From assembly GCA_003427395.1 (NCBI GenBank), contig BFEA01000094.1, positions 793,226-817,529 on the forward strand: DNA of 24,304 nucleotides, in the 5' to 3' direction. Shown one piece after another: positions 18,749 through 24,304 of this stretch. Origin of the DNA: Chara braunii (lineage: Eukaryota; Streptophyta; Charophyceae; Charales; Characeae). Position 1 is the stretch's first letter, and each line of letters opens with the position of its first letter. Position numbers and translations under genes: made by a program. The notes under the pieces were generated by a model, which worked only from the letters and a program-made list of their open reading frames with translations, was not told where the DNA came from and searched no databases.

Positions 18749-20779
18749 CTTAGTGACTCAGTCAATCTACACACAATACTGCCTTCCTCCCAACCTTCCC
18801 CCAGATGCAACCTCTTTTGTTCACAATCTGCTTTCAGGCAACCAACAAATCTGAACTGACCTTGCACACACATTCCTTTACTTAGTCTGAATTCAGATCC
18901 TGAAAGCCAAACCAAAGTCAACGTACGGGATTCACACCATACATTCAGTCAACCATAACGAGATGTACAGATAGGGGTTATAGACGGGTTTATAAAAGGA
19001 GATAGGGGGTTACCGCTCAGTTCCCTGCCTCCAGGACTCCTCCTGAGTCCCGGCAGAGCTCCCGCAATCGGTGGGGCGAACCTCCCACAGAGGCCTTGGC
19101 GCGGATTACAGGTTGCAATCCCGCCTGCCGCCTTCCTCTCGGACCCAATAGACTAGACTTAGAAGAAGAAGGGCAGGAGGAGAAGGTTTGAGTCACTCAG
19201 ATCCAGGAGGGGTGCACTCAGACTCGCAGGAGAGGGCCTCCAAGTCTTCAACGCATGAGGGCCCCGGAATGGCGACCAAAATGTAGTAGTCACTCAGTGA
19301 GTCAAAGTCAAACTGAGCCCAATAGCTGAACGCTGGTCTTCTGGCGACCCTTCAATATGCAGCAATAGACCCACCCCTTCTCAAGCCCAATCGCACCACA
19401 CAACCGCCAGTAACGATTGGCAATAGCCGGCAATAGCGTGCCGCAGCCTGGTAAAAAAGGAGCTAGCCTTCAGCCGTCGACTCCTTAGCGGCTCTCCAAC
19501 CCGCCACAATAGCCCCTTGCCAATGAGCTCGCTATCCGCAAGCTTCGAAGCCTGAGTCGCCTCGGCCACAGCTCAAGGTACGGACGGTGGGCACAGGCCA
19601 CAGCTTGTAGTAGTAGCCCGGCCTCAGTCAGCCGGCAGCAGTTTGTGCCGACCGTAGCATACAACAGTCTGTACTTGGCGGCAACCGACCCCCCCCCGCT
19701 ATAGCAATTTGCCTGCGGTAGTAGCACCCCGCCGCTCGCACCCGGTACGTCGCCGTAGTCCGCTGCACTCACCCACCGCAGCCCCTGCTGCCTTGCCTTT
19801 TCACTATTTCCTCTCTCGGAAGCACCCGGACCCAAATCCGGCCCTGATTCATCTCCCCGCTATCACTCTTCCCCTGCCTCAGTGTTCACCCGGTGGTCGC
19901 CCCGCGGCCAGTCTCCTTCCACCTTGCCTTACCACCCCCTCTATGTGAATGCACCTGGCGCGAGATCGCGTCTAGGTTCATTCGTTCCAACTCCTCAGCT
20001 TTTTCCATGCACCCCCTTTTCTCATTAACTCTTATTTTACTAATCTAAAACTAAGACTAGCGTTATGAACAAATTCGCCCTACCCAGTAACATTCCGAAT
20101 GACCCCTCACTCGCCCGTTTCCATCAAGAGATGGGCGCAAAATCAACTCTTCTTCCTTCGACCATCCTTGCCTCCGCCATCTCCCGGCGCACCATATGTT
20201 CACCATAACTCCGATTCTACTGACCTACCACTAATTCTAACACCGCCATTCAGTTTGCAGCCATCAAAACCCTTAGGGATGCCTCTTTCCCCGCCTAAGA
20301 CTACGACCCACCGCTCGCACTGCCACCTCTCTGCTGCGCCCAAGCTTGCTCTTCGCCATCTTTACTTCGAATGCACCTGGCTTAGAAACGCCCCAGATTC
20401 CTCCGCCCTCTTACCTCACTATCCGCCTCCACCAGCTTCCCCTGCCTCACTCCCAACTCCACGGCTACTCAGCCACTTTGGCGATCACCATGCACTGTCC
20501 GCCCGTCACTTCTCGCGCCCTCCTTCACTATCTCATCCCCGAATGTACCCGGCCCCCATCCTCGTCCGGGTGCATCCCTTCTTCCCCTTACCCCGCCGGC
20601 TTCGTCCCGCTATCCCACAATGTTGTCTACCCCGCTGCTCCTCGCTCCGGCCTCTCTCCCCCACTGTCCCCTCCGCCGTCGGATGCATTCGGCGCATAGC
20701 GCCGCCCGGCTTCAGCCCCCGCTACCATACCACGCTGCCCTGCTTCAACGCCCGCTGTTGATGTCCCGAGCCACGCAGT
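18749..20779. other. No supported gene; pyrimidine-rich low-complexity DNA
   Basis: The stretch at 18960-19300 has phrases such as GGCGACCAAAATGTAG that could be an LTR boundary, without a partner. From about 19800 the plus strand is C/T-rich. A 220-codon frame at 20099-20761 is rich in Pro, Ser and Leu and overlaps other open frames at 20346 and 20620. That is expected from low stop frequency in C-rich DNA rather than from a gene. GAATGCACCTGGC recurs at about 19948 and 20368, with a variant at about 20540. Confidence 0.45.
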
Positions 20780-20822
20780 CCGACGGCTACCAAATGCTGT
20801 GCAAAAAGCATTCGGCCGTCGG
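20780..20822. repeat. Hairpin next to U6-like copy A
   Basis: CCGACGGC (20780-20787) pairs exactly with GCCGTCGG (20815-20822), with inner AATGC/GCATT pairing and an AAAAA loop. It lies immediately 3' of the first U6-like sequence on the minus strand, and has the form of a stem-loop followed by no T-run. Confidence 0.55.
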
Positions 20823-20913
20823 CCGCCTTCCTCTTATACCGGCCATCCTTCGCGTAGGGGTCGTGCCAATCTTCTCTGTAGCGTTCCAATTTTAACGGAT
20901 GTCCCGAGGGGCC
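20822..20913 (-). pseudogene. U6 snRNA-like sequence, copy A
   Basis: On the minus strand this reads CCCCTCGGGACATCCG, then AAAATTGGAACG, TACAGAGAAGATT and GCGAAGGATGG. These blocks match U6 spliceosomal RNA in order and spacing: the 5' stem-loop, the strongly conserved ACAGAGA box that contacts the 5' splice site, and the start of the internal stem-loop. The catalytic AGC triad after GATT reads GGC. The 3' part (TATAAGAGGAAGG) is diverged and no T-run terminator follows. I call it a pseudogene or U6-derived repeat. Its relative at 20986-21083 lies 170 bp upstream in the same orientation. Confidence 0.8.
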
Positions 20914-20985
20914 TTTACCCGCGGTAGCATCCGCGGCTCGTCCGGGCTCGTGCGGCCGCAATACCGCCTTACCATTATGCCCGCA

Positions 20986-21083
20986 CCTGGCCCACGTTTC
21001 AGGGCTTATGCATGCCAGCCTTGCACAGGTGCCATGCGAATCTTCTCTGTGTCGTTCCAATCCTTACGGATGCCCCGAAGGAC
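20986..21083 (-). pseudogene. U6 snRNA-like sequence, copy B
   Basis: On the minus strand this starts GTCCTTCGGGGCATCCG and continues ATTGGAACGACACAGAGAAG, ATTCGCATGGCACCTG and TGCAAGGCTGGCATGCATAA, ending GAAACGTGGGCCAGG. It corresponds to nearly the whole of U6, about 98 nt. The 5' stem-loop with CTTCGGGG then CATCCG resembles the green-plant form more than the animal one. The ACAGAGA box is kept, but the AGC triad reads CGC. There is no TATA box about 30 bp upstream and no terminal T-run, so a functional gene is unlikely. Confidence 0.85.
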
Positions 21084-22200
21084 TTCATTCGGGGCAGTGC
21101 CCCGTGGCCCAGCCTGGTTAAGCATGCTTCCGAGCCTTCTCGGGTCTCGAAGGGCCTGCTCATACCGTAATAACAGTTGCAGAACCCAGGGCACAGGCCC
21201 TGCGACAAACTTGTAGCATGGCTCCCTGATGAAGCGCTCCCCATGCAACTTAGAATAGTTGGTTTTACCCATCAAATTCCACCATCCGAATTCAGGCACG
21301 GGTCTGCATTTCAGCGGTTCATGGGTGCCCCCACTGAGCTCGGCTCTTAGGCCCAGCCTTTTCCACCAGGTCGCGTCCCACCCACGGCACCGCGTCCCCA
21401 AGCAAAATGGGGCATGGCTGCGGCGCAACCACAAAAAAACAGTTTGTAATTGTGCCTCAAGCAATCCGCGAGTACAACACATCCCACGCGACCCTACACT
21501 GACCCTGGTACCGCGTCCCGCTTGGATAAGGACTGAACCCCGAAAAAAATGACGGCAGGTATATATAAAAAGGATTTAATAACGAAACAATTTGGGAAAG
21601 GGAGGGATCCCGTGGATCGGGCCCGCCGCCACACCTGCTAACAACACCGAAGGGGATAGCCTTTCCGGGCCCTCAACCCCTCAGGCTTCGCTCCATGCCA
21701 CTCCGCTGCTGCTGCTGCGCCGATGCCCGCCGGCCTCGATCCCCGAACTTCCGTAGTATCAGCCCGATGCCGTAGCCGATAGGGCTATACCCAAACCTGG
21801 AACCAGTGCCCGCTGAGTACCATACAAGCAGTGCGGCGCGGTGTTTTGGGCCAACAACCCGGCTGCGCGGCTCCCAGTGCCTGCGCCGGCTCGCTTATAC
21901 CGTGCCATACTTGCTTCCCGCGCCACCCTACGACACCCCGTTCACCGCGCGAAGTCGCGTCGTCGTTGCCGATGTCGTCGTCGAGATCGTTCTCCGCACG
22001 CGCGCAGGTCTCGGTCAAATGTAGCCATCAAACGAGACTATCTTTAATTCCCGCTTAGTCAAAAATAAATAAAACAATAATAAAATATCATTAAACGAAA
22101 CGGCCGACGTCCATGTCGGCTCTCCGATCAACAACGGGAAAGAATCACACGCGCCTTAAACCTGCGCGCCCACGCACTCTCTATACTCACAAACCAACCA
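21084..22200. other. No supported gene; GC-rich
   Basis: Overlapping frames of 70-158 codons on both strands reflect high GC content and few stops. I see no conserved motif. A TATA-like GGTATATATAAAAAGG is at about 21557, where the sequence changes from GC-rich to locally AT-rich, but no supported transcript follows it. Confidence 0.4.
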
Positions 22201-23039
22201 GTCAATCGTAAATCCCAGACGCGGCCGCGCCTAGCGTGGTATAATCAAACTTCAAACCAGGACTATTTTCTGTCGCTTGCAAAAAACAGGGTGGATACCC
22301 TTGTAAGGGTATTCGCGCCGGCAGCGGGTTAAGAAATATAGGAGGGATGATTATTGTGAGGATAGCCCGTATTATGGCCACCATGAGCACGATATGAGAC
22401 TTGCATTGTGACAACGTTTTCAACGTTCGCATTCGTAGTGTTCCTTAATTCCATAAGGGACCCTACAAATTGGTCAACACATTTGGTTTGTAACAACATA
22501 GAGATGAGATATTGTGTCGCTAGCATGGGTCCTTAGCTTAGTGACTTCGATGCTGGTTTGTGCCTCTCTTATGTATGATGGTCTGGGCAATTACAAGTCC
22601 CGTCCCCCCTAAAAACAGGTCCTTATGATCCCAGCTCCATATCCATTATGAAAGTAAAAGTTTGGTTCCTATTCACCCAGAAAGTTAGGGTCAATAAAAT
22701 GCATCAATCATAAACGCACACTAAGCCTTCCTTCCATTCTAGTGAAGCATCCATGAACCACATCATGATTGGTTACTCCTTGTTACAAGAGGATTGACTG
22801 TTAGCTTGCCCTTCTCGTGTATGCCTCTCAGATTCTATTTGTGGTTGATAATACGTGGTATTACCTTAGTCGCAAAATTGACTCTTCTCCTCCGTGTTTG
22901 CACCAAACCCATACTGTGGTGCTGAAGGTGTCCTCTTACTCATTTTGCTTCCCAGGCTTGAAACAATATTGTCCGCAAAGAAAGATTATTTGTTATACAA
23001 TGGAAACAAATGTTCAATGTACTATTTTCGTCTTCTTTC
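22201..23039. other. No supported gene
   Basis: Mixed-composition DNA. A plus-strand frame from 22817 ends in a poly-Lys/poly-Val tail produced by the A-run and GT microsatellite, so it is not credible as a protein. Confidence 0.4.
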
Positions 23040-23130
23040 TTAAACCATCAATACGTTTCCCTGCTATTAAGTTCGACCCTCGGCTGACTGGTGTTCCAAT
23101 CCTTGTCGAGCCTCGGCCTACCAATTGGAC

Positions 23131-23163
<33 letters not shown>
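23040..23163. repeat. TTAA-type element end and poly(A) tract
   Basis: TTAA (23040-23043) followed by ACCATCAATACG resembles the TTAA-element left end at 13093 (GCCACCAATTACC), including the preceding TTTC and following TTTCCC. The two phrases TCGACCCTCGGC and TCGAGCCTCGGCC (about 23073 and 23108) form a short direct repeat. An A-run of about 29 nt (23135-23163) closes the segment. No matching right terminus is visible. Confidence 0.4.
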
Positions 23164-23167
<4 letters not shown>

Positions 23168-23221
23168 CTACTTAAAAACAAAAGGAAAATGAACAAGCCT
23201 GAGCAAAGTTGGGTATGCGGA

Positions 23222-23228
23222 TGTGTGT

Positions 23229-23292
<64 letters not shown>
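23222..23292. repeat. Compound GT/GA microsatellite
   Basis: GT repeats (23222-23271) with one TATG interruption pass directly into GA repeats (to about 23292). Confidence 0.95.
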
Positions 23293-23294
<2 letters not shown>

Positions 23295-23468
23295 AAGAGA
23301 GAGAATGAATCTTACCGCAAAAGATTCATTAAAATCGAACTGACTTTCGAACGCACCGCAGGGAGAGGGTCGGAGAGAGTCCCTCGACGACCTGCACGGA
23401 GACCCCTGTAGAGGTCGATGGGAGACTCTCTCTCTCCTCCCCCCCCCGTGTGCTTGAAAGTCGCTTTC

Positions 23469-23470
<2 letters not shown>

Positions 23471-23544
<74 letters not shown>
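23471..23544. repeat. GA microsatellite
   Basis: About 37 uninterrupted GA units. Confidence 0.97.
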
Positions 23545-23547
<3 letters not shown>

Positions 23548-23607
23548 CGTGTTACATGCTGCGCCTGCAACAGGCTGCACGGGCCATTTTCAGGCCTGCG
23601 TCGTTTT

Positions 23608-23700
23608 CAGCCCGAAAGCCTGAAAACAAGGGCCTACAGGCCTTGTGTCGTTTCAGCCTAAAAGCCTGAAAACAAGGGCCTACAGGCCCTGTGTTGTTTC
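23608..23700. repeat. 46-bp tandem duplication
   Basis: Units starting CAGCCYRAAAGCCTGAAAAC at 23608 and 23654 are nearly identical and share AAGGGCCTACAGGCC. Related, more diverged phrases (CCTGAAACTGAGGGCC, GGCCCTGAGTC) continue to about 23800. This gives a palindrome-rich stretch with many GGCC..CAGG motifs and potential hairpins. Confidence 0.8.
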
Positions 23701-23926
23701 CGCCTAACTCAGGGTCTTTTCGGCCCTGAGTCTTTTCAGCCTGAAACTGAGGGCCATTTTCAGACCCTCGTCAGATCTACTTGCCCTGAAACTCAGGCAC
23801 CAGACCAGGGTTTTAGCTCAGACCATTTTTTGTCTATTTTCAAGACAACCTTTGTTTGAGCTTCAACCCCAGGGTCTAGCACGTTTTGGCATTGGCAAGA
23901 GCAGCCTCCTGGACGGGCCAGCACTA

Positions 23927-24219
23927 TATAAGACTGGCCCGCCCTGCAGACTGCAGGTAGTTCCTAGGTACTTCCCAGACAATTCACGTGCAGTTCAGGA
24001 GGCAGGAGGTAGTCTTTAGGATTTGGCAGCAACACTCTGGAGGAGCGCAACGGTAGTAGTAGTAGCGTTAGCAGTAGTCTTCAGCGCTGGGCGCCATAGG
24101 AGCTAGAGCAGTACCAAAGAGAGAGAGAGATTGGGCGGAGGACAGAGAGACGTACCTGCAGAGCCATTGCTCTAGCTTCGTCTTCGAGGTACCTGTAGCA
24201 CAACGCCATCTTCGCAGGT
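23927..24219 (+). promoter_or_regulatory. Candidate promoter with 5' exon/donor site
   Basis: TATATAA at 23927-23933 sits between GGGCCAG and CTGGCCC arms. About 285 bp downstream, CGCAG|GTTAGTAT (GT at 24218-24219) resembles a splice donor, after which a GA microsatellite begins. The interval has AGT-rich triplets (GTAGTAGTAG at about 24052) and no long frame. It could be the first, non-coding exon of a gene running past the right edge. A retrotransposon LTR with TATA box is an equally good reading. Confidence 0.3.
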
Positions 24220-24229
24220 TAGTATCTGG

Positions 24230-24232
<3 letters not shown>

Positions 24233-24304
<72 letters not shown>
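24233..24304. repeat. GA microsatellite at window edge
   Basis: GA repeats run from 24233 to the last base of the window (at least 36 units). The true length is unknown. Confidence 0.97.

Noticed and set aside
18247-18921. Minus-strand frames with repeated PLYKF residues
   Set aside because: The repeated residues come from the hairpin loop sequence. The spacers code for nothing consistent and the frame shifts between units.
20099-20761. 220-codon plus-strand frame
   Set aside because: Pro/Ser/Leu-rich in C-rich DNA, overlapped by two other open frames, no motif. It fits a chance frame with few stops.
21006-21482. 158-codon minus-strand frame
   Set aside because: It runs through U6-like copy B and has no recognisable domain, so it is not a protein gene.
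22700-22900. Possible Copia integrase/RT remnant (EASMNHIMIGYS-like phrase)
   Set aside because: Only one vague phrase resembles the family. The neighbouring motifs expected in order are absent.
23172-23669. Frames of alternating Ser-Leu, Arg-Glu, Thr-His or Val-Cys residues
   Set aside because: Direct translations of GA and GT microsatellites.

Overview
This is a repeat-dense, gene-poor piece of a nuclear eukaryotic genome. I find no intact protein-coding gene. The longer open frames are either decayed retrotransposon ORFs or chance frames in C-rich or low-complexity DNA. The best lineage hint is a pair of U6 snRNA-like sequences whose 5' ends resemble the green-plant type (CTTCGGGG then CATCCG). 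Together with ~120-bp tandem repeats of plant LTR-element style and long GA/GT microsatellites, this suggests a plant or streptophyte alga. That is inference, not proof.

Layout. 1-4,900: small inverted-repeat elements (two related hairpin MITEs at 554-711 and 2730-2882), a tRNA-derived SINE (2061-2467), a LINE 3' end, and an assembly artefact: an exact 38-bp Nextera mate-pair junction sequence (3084-3121) flanked by two identical 194-bp copies of the same locus. 4,900-5,500: a 25-bp tandem array interrupted by a 295-N gap. 5,493-5,662: a short transposon with TTAA target duplication. 5,690-12,800: overlapping decayed copies of one LINE family. They comprise 3'-end fragments on the minus strand, a 5'-truncated copy on the plus strand (6541-8500), and a nearly complete but broken minus-strand copy (12257-8501). 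The last shows endonuclease motifs, RT motifs A, B and FADD, and the post-RT domain. Nested inside it are an inverted-repeat MITE (9984-10183) and a duplicated endonuclease segment, which carries a TTAA MITE whose empty site survives in the other duplicate.

13,089-14,339: a possible larger TTAA element with three internal diverged repeats. 15,200-16,980: no recognisable gene. 16,985-17,560: about five ~120-bp tandem repeats. 17,800-18,750: the most unusual part, about eleven stem-loops with a nearly constant loop (core AAACTTA) and stems that differ in sequence yet stay complementary. 19,000-22,000: GC-rich DNA with two U6-like pseudogenes on the minus strand. 22,000-24,304: AT-rich DNA, then microsatellites, a 46-bp duplication and a TATA-containing promoter-like region ending in a GA microsatellite at the window edge.

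Nothing here forms a working pathway. What the window records is repeated retrotransposition and DNA-element insertion into older repeats. The covarying hairpin array (17.8-18.75 kb) and the TTAA element family with its internal empty-site control are the observations most worth following up.
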